64,000 nucleotides of DNA from NCBI RefSeq assembly GCF_002355655.1, contig NZ_AP017571.1, positions 39,082-103,081 of the forward strand. Direction: 5' to 3'. The stretch comes from Halorubrum trapanicum (GTDB lineage: Archaea > Halobacteriota > Halobacteria > Halobacteriales > Haloferacaceae). This document shows positions 34,814 to 43,494 of this stretch, piece after piece. The stretch's first letter is position 1. Each line of letters begins with the position of its first letter. The translations under genes were made by a program, and so were the position numbers. The notes under the pieces are model-generated. The model saw nothing but the letters and a program-made list of their open reading frames with translations, did no database searches and was not told the DNA's origin.

Positions 34814-35563
34814 ATGCGCGAACTCGTCTTCGCTCTCGAATACGAGCCCGGCTGCAACAGGGTGGCGGACGCCCTCGCAGACCACCCCGACGCTCGCGTT
34901 CGTTCACTCTCGCTGCACGCCACTGCCGACCAGCTCTGGCGAGTCGACCATGCCACCGGCACTCCGGACGCACTCGACGCCATCGAGGACGCGTTTCGCA
35001 ACAGCGACTACTACGCCGACTGTCTCGCCACCGAGGACTGCGGCGCAACCCAGACCACCCGTGTCCTCGACCGCACGGACGACACGCTCATCCTCTACTC
35101 CGACTGGGAGCGGACCCCTGCCTGTGCCTCAGTCCCCCACATCGCCCGCGACCACCTCGGCGACGGTGTGCTGTTCGAGACCCGTCACGAGGGCCGCCAC
35201 TACACGTGGCGGCTCATTCACTCCGACGAGGGCGATGTGGCGGCGTTCTTCGATTCCCTCGGGGTTGCCGTCGGGGAATGCGCCCAGATGGAGATGCTCC
35301 GCACCGCGGATACGACGACATCAGCTGGGGGAGGCGACGGGACACCGAGCGGCCTGCCGCCAGCACAGGAGGCCGCACTCCAGGCCGCTGTCGAACACGG
35401 CTACTACGAGTCACCCCGCGAGGTCGACGTCGGCGAACTCGCCGAGCATCTCGACGTGCCACGGTCAACACTCACCTACCGACTCCGTCGGGCGGAAGAA
35501 CATTTGGCGAAGCAACATGTCGCCGGCGAGCGGGTAGCGGAAGAACGGCTGGCATCGCACTGA
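34814..35563 (+). CDS. HTH_10 (bacterio-opsin activator-type) regulator next to the metal ATPase
   Basis: 249 residues from ATG 34814; an ATG 33 bases earlier is also possible. The N-terminal 165 residues form an alpha/beta sensor part with a few Cys (CLATEDCGA, ACASV). The C-terminal 55 residues are a clear HTH_10: PPAQEAALQAAVEHGYYESP, then EVDVGELAEHLDVPRSTLTY and RLRRAEEHL. It sits 60 bases before a Zn/Cd-type ATPase gene, so metal-responsive control of that gene is the natural inference. A perfect palindrome lies between the two. Confidence 0.8.
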   Translation: MRELVFALEYEPGCNRVADALADHPDARVRSLSLHATADQLWRVDHATGTPDALDAIEDAFRNSDYYADCLATEDCGATQTTRVLDRTDDTLILYSDWERTPACASVPHIARDHLGDGVLFETRHEGRHYTWRLIHSDEGDVAAFFDSLGVAVGECAQMEMLRTADTTTSAGGGDGTPSGLPPAQEAALQAAVEHGYYESPREVDVGELAEHLDVPRSTLTYRLRRAEEHLAKQHVAGERVAEERLASH

Positions 35564-35571
35564 GGGCCGCA

Positions 35572-35587
35572 GTTGGAATATTCCAAC
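35572..35587. promoter_or_regulatory. 16-bp perfect palindrome at the metal ATPase promoter
   Basis: GTTGGAATATTCCAAC, directly upstream of a TATA-like ACATATG (35592-35598) that lies about 30 bases before the ATG at 35624. It occupies the BRE position, so a bound regulator would block or aid TFB. Best candidate operator for the adjacent HTH_10 protein. Confidence 0.6.
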
Positions 35588-35623
35588 AAAGACATATGGA
35601 ACTCCCACTCCTACCGTGAGGTA

Positions 35624-37996
35624 ATGACAGAGAATCCGGACGCAGCAGGAGAAACGAGCGGCGGCGGACAGCGACGTGAGCTGACCGCCCGCCTCGCCGT
35701 TCCCGAGATGGACTGTCCCTCTTGCGCCCAAAAGGTGGACAAGAGCCTCCAGCGTGTCGACGGCATTACTGACGCCACGCTCCAGCCGACCACCGGCACG
35801 GCCAACGTCACGTACGACCCTGATCGGACTAGCGAAGCCGACGTAATCAAGGCGATTGAAGGCGCCGGCTACGAGGTCGTCGGGGGCTCGGACGCTGAGG
35901 GCGATGATGAGGACAACCAGGCGACCGACGGCGTCGACATCGCGCCACCATCGGAGGTCTGGACGAGTCCTCGCGCGAAGAAGACGTGGCTCGGCGCGGC
36001 GTTCGTCACGCTCGGCCTCCTCTTCGAATTCCTCCTCACCGGACAGAACGTCACGGTGGCGAGCGTCCTCGAGTACCCGCTCCACATCGCAGATGTCCTG
36101 TTCCTCGGCGCCGTCGCCGCCAGCGGCATCCCCGTCGTCCGTAGCGGGTACTACTCCGCGAAGAACCGAAGCCTCGACATCGACCTGCTGATGGGGACGG
36201 CGATCATCGCGGCGACCGGTATCGGCTACTTCGTCGAGGCCGCCACGCTGGCCGTCCTATTCAGCATCGCCGAGCTGCTCGAGGACTACGCGATGGACAG
36301 GGCACGGGACTCCCTGCGCGAGCTGATGGAACTCTCGCCCGACGAGGCGACCGTCCTTCGCGATGGTGAGGAAGTGACCGTTCCCGCCGAGGAGGTCGAC
36401 GTTGGCGAGACCGTCGTCGTCCGCCCCGGCGACAAGATTCCGCTCGACGGAACGGTCATCGACGGCGAGAGTGCAGTCGACCAGTCGCCGATCACGGGCG
36501 AGAGCGTCCCCGTCGACAAGACTGCCGGCGACGAGGTCTACGCCGGCGCGATCAACGAAGAGGGGTACCTCGAGGTAGAGGTCACCTCGACCGCTGGCGA
36601 TTCGACGCTCTCGCGCATCATCGAGATGGTACAGGGCGCACAGGCGAAGAAGACCGAGTCTGAGCAGTTCGTCGACCGCTTCTCCGGCTACTACACACCC
36701 CTCGTCGTCGTGCTGGCAATCCTGACCGCCGCTATCCCGCCGCTGGTTATCGCCGACCCCATCTCGGTGGACGTGGCCGGGTACGGGTTCACTTTCGCCG
36801 GCGACTGGCAGACCTGGTTCATCCGCGGGCTCACCCTGCTGGTAATCGCCTGCCCCTGTGCGTTCGTCATCTCCACACCCGTCTCGGTGGTGTCGGGCAT
36901 CACCAGCGCCGCGAAGAACGGCGTCCTGATCAAGGGCGGCAACTACCTCGAAGCGATGGGCGAAGTCGATGCCGTCGCGCTCGACAAGACGGGGACGCTC
37001 ACGAAGGGCGAACTCGCCGTCACCGATGTCGTCCCGGTCGGCGACACCACTGAGGATGATCTGCTCCGTCGCGCCGCCGGGCTGGAGCGGCGCAGTGAGC
37101 ACCCCATCGCTGCGGCGATTCTCGCCCGTGCTGAGGAGGCGGGCGTGGGCGACCTGCCCGACCCGAGTGGCTTCGAGAGCCTCACGGGGAAGGGCATCCG
37201 GGGCGAGATCGACGGCGAGACGTACTATGCGGGCAAGCCCGCGCTCTTCGAGGAGCTGGGCTTCGACCTCGCTCGAGCACGCCGCGAGACAGACGGCGGC
37301 GTCGTGGCGGAAGAGGCGACCGAGGCCGACGACGGGGCGTTCGCCGAGGACGCGCTCACCTCACTGGAGCGGGAGGGCAAGACGGTCGTTATCGTCGGGA
37401 CGGAGTCGGAACTGCTGGGTGCAATCGCCATCGCCGACGAGGTGCGCCCGGCCTCGAAGCGGGCTGTCGAACGCCTGCACGAGCTGGGCGTCGAGCGCGT
37501 GGTGATGCTGACCGGGGACAACGAGGGCACCGCCCGCGCCATCGCCGAGCAGGTCGGTGTCGATGAATATCGCGCCGAACTCCTACCCGACGAGAAGGTC
37601 GACGCAGTCGAGGAGTTACAGGCGGAGTACGGGGAGGTCGCGATGGTCGGCGACGGCATCAATGACGCCCCCGCGCTGGCCACTGCGGAGGTCGGCATCG
37701 CGATGGGCGCGGCGGGCACCGACACCGCCCTCGAAACGGCTGATATTGCGTTGATGGGCGACGACATCGGGAAACTCCCGTACCTGTACGACCTGTCGCA
37801 TACGGCCAACGGCGTGATCCGGCAGAACATCTGGGCGAGCCTCGGCGTGAAGCTTCTGCTCGCGTTAGGCGTGCCGCTGGGCCTGGTCAGCGTTGCGCTG
37901 GCAGTCGTTGTCGGAGATATGGGGATGAGCCTCGGCGTCACCGGGAACGCGATGCGGTTGTCACGAATCGAGCCCGATCGAATCATCGACGCCTGA
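35624..37996 (+). CDS. zntA: Heavy-metal (Zn/Cd/Pb-type) P1B ATPase
   Basis: 790 residues from ATG 35624. An N-terminal HMA domain has MDCPSCAQKV (Cys31, Cys34). Transport motif ACPCAFVISTPVS (CPC near residue 410), DKTGTLTKG with phospho-Asp454 and MVGDGINDAPALATAEVGIA follow. CPC with the (L/F)VISTPV continuation is typical of P1B-2 exporters of Zn, Cd and Pb; CopA proteins usually have a different context. It acts in the cell membrane. Together with the CPH-type ATPase at 4377 and MerA at 49916, the element carries three separate metal-detoxification systems. Confidence 0.88.
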   Translation: MTENPDAAGETSGGGQRRELTARLAVPEMDCPSCAQKVDKSLQRVDGITDATLQPTTGTANVTYDPDRTSEADVIKAIEGAGYEVVGGSDAEGDDEDNQATDGVDIAPPSEVWTSPRAKKTWLGAAFVTLGLLFEFLLTGQNVTVASVLEYPLHIADVLFLGAVAASGIPVVRSGYYSAKNRSLDIDLLMGTAIIAATGIGYFVEAATLAVLFSIAELLEDYAMDRARDSLRELMELSPDEATVLRDGEEVTVPAEEVDVGETVVVRPGDKIPLDGTVIDGESAVDQSPITGESVPVDKTAGDEVYAGAINEEGYLEVEVTSTAGDSTLSRIIEMVQGAQAKKTESEQFVDRFSGYYTPLVVVLAILTAAIPPLVIADPISVDVAGYGFTFAGDWQTWFIRGLTLLVIACPCAFVISTPVSVVSGITSAAKNGVLIKGGNYLEAMGEVDAVALDKTGTLTKGELAVTDVVPVGDTTEDDLLRRAAGLERRSEHPIAAAILARAEEAGVGDLPDPSGFESLTGKGIRGEIDGETYYAGKPALFEELGFDLARARRETDGGVVAEEATEADDGAFAEDALTSLEREGKTVVIVGTESELLGAIAIADEVRPASKRAVERLHELGVERVVMLTGDNEGTARAIAEQVGVDEYRAELLPDEKVDAVEELQAEYGEVAMVGDGINDAPALATAEVGIAMGAAGTDTALETADIALMGDDIGKLPYLYDLSHTANGVIRQNIWASLGVKLLLALGVPLGLVSVALAVVVGDMGMSLGVTGNAMRLSRIEPDRIIDA

Positions 37997-38117
37997 TTCT
38001 GCGGCGGGAAGTGCGGGCAGGACGCTCTTCTTTCGGGACTTACCTCCGCTACATCGAGACTAGTTGTGGTTTGTCTGGGGCAGAAAGGACTGAGCCCCAC
38101 CGTTGGCTCGTGATTTG

Positions 38118-38540
38118 ATGCCCGAGAATTCAGACGACGATCCATTCCACGATTGCGAGTTAGATCCCGACGCAGTCCTCGGGACGCGCACCTTCCACGA
38201 TGTCCTGTTCACCGATGAGACGGAGACACCGGTGAACGTGCTCACTGGCGAGACGCCCGCACATTCACAGGCGACCGTCGAGGAAGCGAAGGAGTTCGCT
38301 GCGAGTATTGACACCGACACGCCACAGATTGCACTTCCGGCGTCAGTTGAGACGCAAATCGAGACGCAGAGTAAGCCCTACACGTCGGCTGCGTTCTTCC
38401 ACTTCAAGGCGACGGGCTCGCTAAGGCGTCACCGCGCCTACCACGCCGCATATGACTCGGATGCGTTCACCGTCGACTTCGAAGCTGACTACGAGTCCGG
38501 AAACCTGACCATCACAGTCGATCGAACGAACGAGTCCTAA
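38118..38540 (+). CDS. Hypothetical acidic protein
   Basis: 140 residues from ATG 38118; a TTG five codons earlier is less likely. Asp-rich start (ENSDDDPFHDCELDPDAVLG), then alpha/beta sequence and a basic patch (SLRRHRAYHAAY). No family recognised. It stands alone after the metal ATPase, with about 120 bases on the left that show no feature. Confidence 0.6.
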   Translation: MPENSDDDPFHDCELDPDAVLGTRTFHDVLFTDETETPVNVLTGETPAHSQATVEEAKEFAASIDTDTPQIALPASVETQIETQSKPYTSAAFFHFKATGSLRRHRAYHAAYDSDAFTVDFEADYESGNLTITVDRTNES

Positions 38541-38561
38541 GAATCGACCGCTAGATCAGGG

Positions 38562-38592
38562 TTTTTCGAGCGCCGGCGATGGGTGCCGGCGC
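38562..38592 (+). promoter_or_regulatory. TTTTT + G+C hairpin leader
   Basis: TTTTT (38562-38566), then GCGCCGGC-GATGGGT-GCCGGCGC (38570-38592), a perfect 8-bp stem. The next credible ATG is 38648. An ATG lies in the loop but gives a less typical N-terminus. Confidence 0.65.
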
Positions 38593-38647
38593 AGCAGGAG
38601 CGAACGATCAACCACTCCCGGTGCGTCGGCGTTTCGAGGTGTTCGAG

Positions 38648-39139
38648 ATGCACATGGTAATTTACGCTCTGGTAGAAGAATCGACCCACGACGACGCACT
38701 GGCCAGCGGAAAGTCGGTGTTCGACCGCCTGGTCGGCGCGGACCCACACGCCGGCGCAGTCTTCGACTACCACGTGACGTTCGATGAGGAGGACACGTCC
38801 GTTGCGGGGAAGGCGCGATGGGGTGAATTGCCGACTGCAGCCCCCGTCGACTCCGATGCCGGCCAAGACCTGCTTGAGCGTGGCTGGGAGGCGACGAAAG
38901 AGGAGTTCGAGCGGAATCTCGACCGGGTGAAAGAGGCCATCGACGAGCTCTCCGATGAGGAGATCATGCGCGACGAAGATCTCGCTCGGCACGCCTTCCA
39001 CCAGGTTGGCGCCTACGACGGGCCAACGATCTTCCTGTACAACGAATATGCGAACGGGATCCGTCACCGTGAGCAGCTGGATCGAGTGCTGGAGGAGAGC
39101 GAGGAGCTCTGGATCGTGCCCGCCGACGTCCACTTCTAA
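38648..39139 (+). CDS. Haloarchaeal conserved hypothetical protein
   Basis: 163 residues from ATG 38648 (MHMVIYALVEESTHDDALAS). Ferredoxin-like alpha/beta start, then a long helical middle (EEFERNLDRVKEAIDELSDE) and a beta-rich end. I have the impression of a conserved haloarchaeal plasmid family but cannot name it. The next gene, a zinc-ribbon protein, starts three bases after the stop. Confidence 0.65.
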   Translation: MHMVIYALVEESTHDDALASGKSVFDRLVGADPHAGAVFDYHVTFDEEDTSVAGKARWGELPTAAPVDSDAGQDLLERGWEATKEEFERNLDRVKEAIDELSDEEIMRDEDLARHAFHQVGAYDGPTIFLYNEYANGIRHREQLDRVLEESEELWIVPADVHF

Positions 39140-39142
39140 CAG

Positions 39143-39508
39143 ATGTCCCGGATCACAAACTGGAAGCGCGAGAGCCGCACGCCCACACTCGCATACCGGA
39201 ATACCGAGACCGGCGCTCGGGCGGTCTTACACCGAGCGCCGGATTCATACCGCTACAAGTGGCGTGGCGTAATCCTCGTCGACGGCTACCCAGTGTGGTC
39301 GCGGGGGTACGAGACGAAGGACGCGAAATCGTTCCGTGACGAGCTCCGTGACCGGCCAGCGCCCGAACTGAGTTGTCCCGAGTGTCCGAACAGCGATATA
39401 GCAATCGGTGGGAAAACGGCTGACGGTGCGAAGGTTCAGCGCTGGGTCGAGTGTCGGAACTGTGGGTACGAAACATCCTCGCGAATCGTGTACGGCGCCG
39501 AGCGCTGA
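39143..39508 (+). CDS. Zinc-ribbon protein (DUF7568-like)
   Basis: 121 residues. The beta-rich first half, SRITNWKRESRTPTLAYRN then RAVLHRAPDSYRYKWRGVIL, is a sequence I associate with haloarchaeal DUF7568. The second half is a zinc ribbon, CPECPNSDIAIGG...CRNCGYE. It lies three bases after the upstream gene and 80 bases before another zinc-ribbon protein. Likely nucleic-acid-binding; role unknown. Confidence 0.7.
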   Translation: MSRITNWKRESRTPTLAYRNTETGARAVLHRAPDSYRYKWRGVILVDGYPVWSRGYETKDAKSFRDELRDRPAPELSCPECPNSDIAIGGKTADGAKVQRWVECRNCGYETSSRIVYGAER

Positions 39509-39531
39509 TTGATAGGAGCGTATCTGCGGTG

Positions 39532-39561
39532 ACGTTTATTTTGGGCCGGAATGGGTGGCCC
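39532..39561 (+). promoter_or_regulatory. T-rich + G+C hairpin leader
   Basis: GTTTATTTT followed by GGGCC-GGAATGGGT-GGCCC (39543-39561), 24 bases before the ATG at 39586. Fits the leader family with a TTTATTTT variant of the T-run. Confidence 0.55.
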
Positions 39562-39585
39562 GTCTCAATCGGGCCAGATTCACAG

Positions 39586-39981
39586 ATGAGTCTGGAAGTC
39601 ATCGACCGCCACAGCGAAGCACTGTTCGAGTTCCTCTGGTGTCCCGTCTGCGGGCACGAGATATTCAGTCACATTCCGTTCGAAGGTGTGTTCTGCAAGA
39701 ACTGCAACACGCAGGTCAAACTGCAAGAGTCACGGGAAACACGCGGCTACGAGGAGGCCGTCCTCGCCTGCTTTGACACCGATTCGACGTGGAACCTCCA
39801 CGTCGACGAGAAGCTCCGTCGCGATCTTCCGGATGGGTCGGCGCGGGTGAAGGTCCTCGGTGCCCCAGGCGACTATGAGGTCGACTGGTGGAGTCCGAAG
39901 CCAGATGAGGACTGGGAGCCGATCGAACGTGGTGAGTTCGACGACGCCGAGGAACCTTCGGAGGTTTCTCATTTGGCTTAG
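39586..39981 (+). CDS. Zinc-ribbon protein (DUF7567-like)
   Basis: 131 residues from ATG 39586; the longer open frame upstream overlaps the previous gene and is not favoured. An N-terminal zinc ribbon, CPVCGHEIFSH...CKNCNTQ (about residues 19-42), is followed by FDTDSTWNLHVDEKLRRDLP and an acidic tail. It belongs with the preceding zinc-ribbon gene, a pair I recall from other haloarchaeal plasmids. Role unknown. Confidence 0.7.
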   Translation: MSLEVIDRHSEALFEFLWCPVCGHEIFSHIPFEGVFCKNCNTQVKLQESRETRGYEEAVLACFDTDSTWNLHVDEKLRRDLPDGSARVKVLGAPGDYEVDWWSPKPDEDWEPIERGEFDDAEEPSEVSHLA

Positions 39982-39999
39982 CGAAGCACTGCTGCAAAT

Positions 40000-41364
40000 C
40001 TAAATGATGCCACCGATGGCGAGCAGGCCGACGACGAGCAGCAGCGTCGCGACCACACACCCTCCAGCGAGCAACTTGTTCTCCATCACCTTCTCGTGGA
40101 TCGGCATCGCGGCGTACTCCTCGCGGAAAGCCTCGAGATTCTCCTCGTCGTAGAAGTACTTCGTCTTCAATGCGAACCGTTCCGTCACCGCGCAGCCCGT
40201 ACAGACCGGTTCGCCTTCCAGCCGCTCCGTTTTGGTGTGGCTGGAGCAGGCGATGGCCCCGCAGTTCGGACAGTAGGTGTACGTCTCGTCGCCGCCGCTC
40301 GTGTCACAGTGGACGCAGCGGTGGATGCCGTCCTCCGCTGTCACTCGTGACGGGCCTGCCGCGTAGTACTCGTAGGGATAGGTGTACTCCTGGAGGTCGG
40401 TCGTGTGCCGAACCTCGGGGAGGTATACGGGCTCGATCGACTGCACGGAGATGTCCGAGCGGTTCGGCTCGCAAGTCTTGTTGTACGTGACGTTGTTGTC
40501 GCCGGTGTAGGTCACCGTCGTCGTGTGGTGCTGCTGGAGCCGCTCGACGGCCCACTCCTTGTACTCCGTTTGGGTCTGCCCGAACCGGCGCTCCTCGACG
40601 TCGTCGAACACCTCCGCGAACTGCTCGGTATCGAGGTCGACCGTCGCGTGGAGGTTCTCGGTGACCAGCGTCGCGACGTCCTCGTCGACGACCTGCGGCT
40701 GCCCGCGTTCGGCGTGGGCAACGAATCGCGTCCGGTCGTTGACCCGGTGAATGACGCCTACCGACGTCTCGAAGACGGCGTTCGTGTCCGCGATAACCGC
40801 GACCACCGGGCGGAACGTCACCGACGAATGCGGTTCTGGGAGGTCGGCGGCCTCGATGTTCTCGATGTCGCGGAACGCCTCCACGACGGGCGCGTCGACG
40901 TCGACGGCCGGGTCGTACGGGCGTAGGGTATCGTCGCAGAGAATCTCGATGCGCCCGTTGTAGAGGTCGAGACCGATCTCGTCGGCGATCTCCCGGAGGT
41001 CCTCGCCATCAAGCAACTCGATTGGATGGGGATCGTCATTTTGCTGGAGGCGCTGGGCGTACTCCTGAGCCGGGTTCGTAAACCGGCCGGTCGTGACGAC
41101 CATCCCGCGTTTCGGGCCGTCGAAGTCGAACGTCGCGATTGCTGAGTGGAGCTTCTGGACGACCGGTCGCCCGACCGTCCCCGTGTGCTTGCACTCAACG
41201 ATGATCGCGCGCCGCATGCCGTCGACGACCTCCTCCATGATGACGTCGCGACCCTCGTCGGCGGTTCGGTCGGCCTGACGGACGTTCTCGTAGCCGAGAT
41301 TGCGGAAGACGTCCTCTATCACGTCCTCGAACTCGAACCCTGAGAGATCGTCCAGTACAGCCAT
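40000..41364 (-). CDS. Mrr-like restriction endonuclease with zinc ribbon and C-terminal membrane anchor
   Basis: 454 residues. The N-terminal Mrr_cat domain (1-125) has FEDVIEDVFRNLGYENV, then DEGRDVI (Asp40) and IIVECKH (Glu57, Lys59), the PD-(D/E)XK active site, plus the terminal QEYAQRLQQ helix. A long middle region is not recognised. Residues 350-400 carry zinc-binding CVHC, CPNC, CSSH and CTGC. One hydrophobic helix ends the protein (LLAGGCVVATLLLVVGLLAI). It stands alone on the minus strand among plus-strand genes. Mrr enzymes usually cut modified foreign DNA; membrane tethering suggests action on incoming DNA, which is inference. Confidence 0.8.
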   Translation of the reverse strand: MAVLDDLSGFEFEDVIEDVFRNLGYENVRQADRTADEGRDVIMEEVVDGMRRAIIVECKHTGTVGRPVVQKLHSAIATFDFDGPKRGMVVTTGRFTNPAQEYAQRLQQNDDPHPIELLDGEDLREIADEIGLDLYNGRIEILCDDTLRPYDPAVDVDAPVVEAFRDIENIEAADLPEPHSSVTFRPVVAVIADTNAVFETSVGVIHRVNDRTRFVAHAERGQPQVVDEDVATLVTENLHATVDLDTEQFAEVFDDVEERRFGQTQTEYKEWAVERLQQHHTTTVTYTGDNNVTYNKTCEPNRSDISVQSIEPVYLPEVRHTTDLQEYTYPYEYYAAGPSRVTAEDGIHRCVHCDTSGGDETYTYCPNCGAIACSSHTKTERLEGEPVCTGCAVTERFALKTKYFYDEENLEAFREEYAAMPIHEKVMENKLLAGGCVVATLLLVVGLLAIGGII

Positions 41365-41427
41365 TCCGATATACCTGGACAGTACGTTGCAACTGTCAAA
41401 TACGTTGCCGAACGCAGCTACGTCCTG

Positions 41428-41456
41428 TTTTTGAACCCCCGAGAGGGGTGCGGGGG
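41428..41456 (+). promoter_or_regulatory. TTTTT + G+C hairpin leader (alternate pairing form)
   Basis: TTTTT (41428-41432), then CCCCCGAGAGGGGTGCGGGGG (41436-41456), 30 bases before the ATG at 41487. The C-run can pair with the near GGGG (GAGA loop) or the far GGGGG. Confidence 0.7.
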
Positions 41457-41486
41457 TGATCGAACGAGCCTCCCGCGAACCAACCT

Positions 41487-41891
41487 ATGAGTGGAATCAG
41501 CGACCCACGCTCACACGTACAGTCACGGACTTCGGCAGATCCCGACGTCATCTACGTCGGTTACCGTCGTCGAGGCCGCGCCATCGTCGAGAAGCAATCG
41601 GACCAAGAACAGCTCACGCCAGAGCGGAGTCTCAAGCTGGCGAATCACAGTCCTTCGGGCTTCGAATGGGGATATGGTGGCAGCGGGCCGGCCCAACTCG
41701 CACTCGCCCTCCTGCTCGATTACACCGACGATGAGGAGGTAGCGCTTGCGGAGTACAAGGCGTTCAAGACCGAAGTGGTGAGCCAGCTAGAGTGTACAGG
41801 CCCTGACGGCTGCTGGCGACTCACCGGACGCGAGATAGATGCAGCCCTTCGTGAGATAGTCGACGATCCAGTCGCACCGTCCGTCAACTAA
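41487..41891 (+). CDS. DUF6166-like haloarchaeal protein
   Basis: 134 residues. The core is VIYVGYRRRGRAIVEKQ, then LANHSPSGFEWGYGGSGPAQ and LALALLLDYTDDEEVAL, the signature I associate with DUF6166. The family is frequent on haloarchaeal plasmids and viruses and has no known function. A longer paralogue lies at 47535. It is followed 19 bases later by a small gene in the same direction. Confidence 0.75.
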   Translation: MSGISDPRSHVQSRTSADPDVIYVGYRRRGRAIVEKQSDQEQLTPERSLKLANHSPSGFEWGYGGSGPAQLALALLLDYTDDEEVALAEYKAFKTEVVSQLECTGPDGCWRLTGREIDAALREIVDDPVAPSVN

Positions 41892-41910
41892 CGACCACAG
41901 AGAGCAATCA

Positions 41911-42189
41911 ATGTCAGAACACACCCAGCACCCTCGTACGGACGCAGAATCGCCGCAGAACCGTGAGCGTCAGGCACCAACCGAGTACGTCGAGCGAAGC
42001 GATGTCGGCGTCTCACTCACCGTCAAACTTACTCGCGGTACTGGCACCCGCGATCAAGACAAGATCACGGCCAAAGTGAAGGGTAAGACGCTCGAAGACG
42101 CCCGCGAGGATATGGAAACCCTCCGCGAGTATATCCACAACCTCGCTGAGGACACTCGCCAGATCCAGCCAGCCGACCCACACGAATAG
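41911..42189 (+). CDS. Small hypothetical protein (DUF7389-like)
   Basis: 92 residues. Disordered first third, then a beta-hairpin (VGVSLTVKLTRGTGTRDQDK) and a helix (TLEDAREDMETLREYIHNLA). This layout resembles a small haloarchaeal family (DUF7389 from memory). Possibly co-transcribed with the preceding DUF6166-like gene. Confidence 0.65.
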   Translation: MSEHTQHPRTDAESPQNRERQAPTEYVERSDVGVSLTVKLTRGTGTRDQDKITAKVKGKTLEDAREDMETLREYIHNLAEDTRQIQPADPHE

Positions 42190-42228
42190 TACTTTTTTGA
42201 CTATTGCACAGAATTGTGTAACCAAAGG

Positions 42229-42888
42229 ATGTACGAAGTGTGCGGTGAGAAGGAACTCAAGGTCATCCTCGCGCTTGACCCGGGCGATTCCATCTCAGGC
42301 GTCGCGCGGAAAATCGACGAGAACCGGGAGACGATCCGTCGCGTCGTGAATTGCCTCGAGGAGGCGGGATACGTCGCGTACGACGATGGGCTTCATCTCA
42401 TCGATCAGGCGCTCCGAGACGCCGGTCTCGAGTTCCTGACAGCGTCAGCAAACATCTCGCCACCGTCGATCTCAGAAGCCTATGTCCTCCCGCAGTTCGC
42501 GGGGATGGAGTATGCATACACTAGCATCGATGCGGTCTACGTCTGGACCCGCGGTGGCTACCAGGTCGCTCGCGACCCAGAGGACTATTCGCTGTTCATC
42601 GCCGTCCACGAATCCGAACTCGACGCCTGGGCGGAGTTCTTCGAGCGGTTCGGAATACCGACTGCAGAGGATCGCCAGCCCGCTGACGACCTCGATGGTT
42701 CGATACAGGTGGTCCTCCAGTCGGAGGCACAGATCGAGGCCGAGATGGTCGACGGACGGCCCGTTATCTCCCTCCAAGAAACCGTAGCGTTCGCAAACGA
42801 GCACTACGCACACTTCCAGTCAGCCCTCGACATGCTCGACCGTATGTACGACGAGGTCGACACTGACGCGAACTACCGTCCCAGCTGA
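42229..42888 (+). CDS. Winged-helix protein, paralogue of the antitoxin at 55195, without a toxin partner
   Basis: 219 residues from ATG 42229. The N-terminal winged helix (PGDSISGVARKIDENRETIR, then RVVNCLEEAGYVAYDDGLHL) is followed by an alpha/beta domain with AGMEYAYTSIDAVYVWTRGG and YQVARDPEDYSLFIAV. The same order and near-identical motifs occur in the protein at 55195-55869, which is paired with a nucleotidyltransferase. Here no nucleotidyltransferase gene follows; the next gene is an unrelated 81-residue protein. It is therefore an orphan antitoxin or a stand-alone regulator. Confidence 0.72.
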   Translation: MYEVCGEKELKVILALDPGDSISGVARKIDENRETIRRVVNCLEEAGYVAYDDGLHLIDQALRDAGLEFLTASANISPPSISEAYVLPQFAGMEYAYTSIDAVYVWTRGGYQVARDPEDYSLFIAVHESELDAWAEFFERFGIPTAEDRQPADDLDGSIQVVLQSEAQIEAEMVDGRPVISLQETVAFANEHYAHFQSALDMLDRMYDEVDTDANYRPS

Positions 42889-42973
42889 CTTGGAGTTCTG
42901 ACAAGAAGTTCTTTGACTGGGAGTGGTCTGGCCGCTGTTTGTTGTCGCCTTGAGAGAGCGGAGGCGAACAAAA

Positions 42974-43219
42974 ATGAGCGATTCGTTGAATTCATCCGTC
43001 GAATCAGACGGTCTCACACCGGAACAGCGTCTTGAACCGCCAAACACCCGACTCATCAATGCTGGTATCGCGACGATTCACGACATGGAGACGCTCCGAG
43101 CCTGCGTCGCCTACGAGAACGCGAACCAGCAGCGCGTCCAGATTCTTCGCCAGCTCAAAGATCGGGCCAGCGAAATCCGCGCACAGGACGTTGCAATAGT
43201 TGACCGCGGGGTCAAATGA
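42974..43219 (+). CDS. Small helical protein, paralogue of 51595
   Basis: 81 residues from ATG 42974. EQRLEPPNTRLINAGIATIH and DMETLRACVAYENANQQRVQ are shared almost word for word with the 71-residue protein at 51595. All-helical apart from the first 20 residues. Function unknown. The 275 bases that follow, up to the STAND gene, are A+T-richer and hold only a promoter for that gene. Confidence 0.65.
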   Translation: MSDSLNSSVESDGLTPEQRLEPPNTRLINAGIATIHDMETLRACVAYENANQQRVQILRQLKDRASEIRAQDVAIVDRGVK

Positions 43220-43494
43220 GCGATATGCCCGAGATCGCCCATATCCCGGAGGGGATATGATAGCGTATCAGATTTCCACGCGGTAAATAACCCAGATAAC
43301 GATGACTTGTGGATGATCGAGCCGCTTGGCTACCAACAATCAGGTCTACGGTGATTTCGACACTCAGTAAACCGATTACCGAGCTGAATATGTAGAAACC
43401 AAACCCGAGTTCTACGCTATCTAACAAGAATCGATCTAAAGGAAGAGTGACGCGGCGGTAATGTTATACCTTAAAATCCTTTTTTCTATCTACA

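Noticed and set aside
43212..43427. Minus-strand open frame with a hydrophobic start (GFGFYIFSSVIGLL)
   Set aside because: No start signal, overlaps the end of a real gene, and soon loses membrane character. At most a remnant of a membrane-protein gene.
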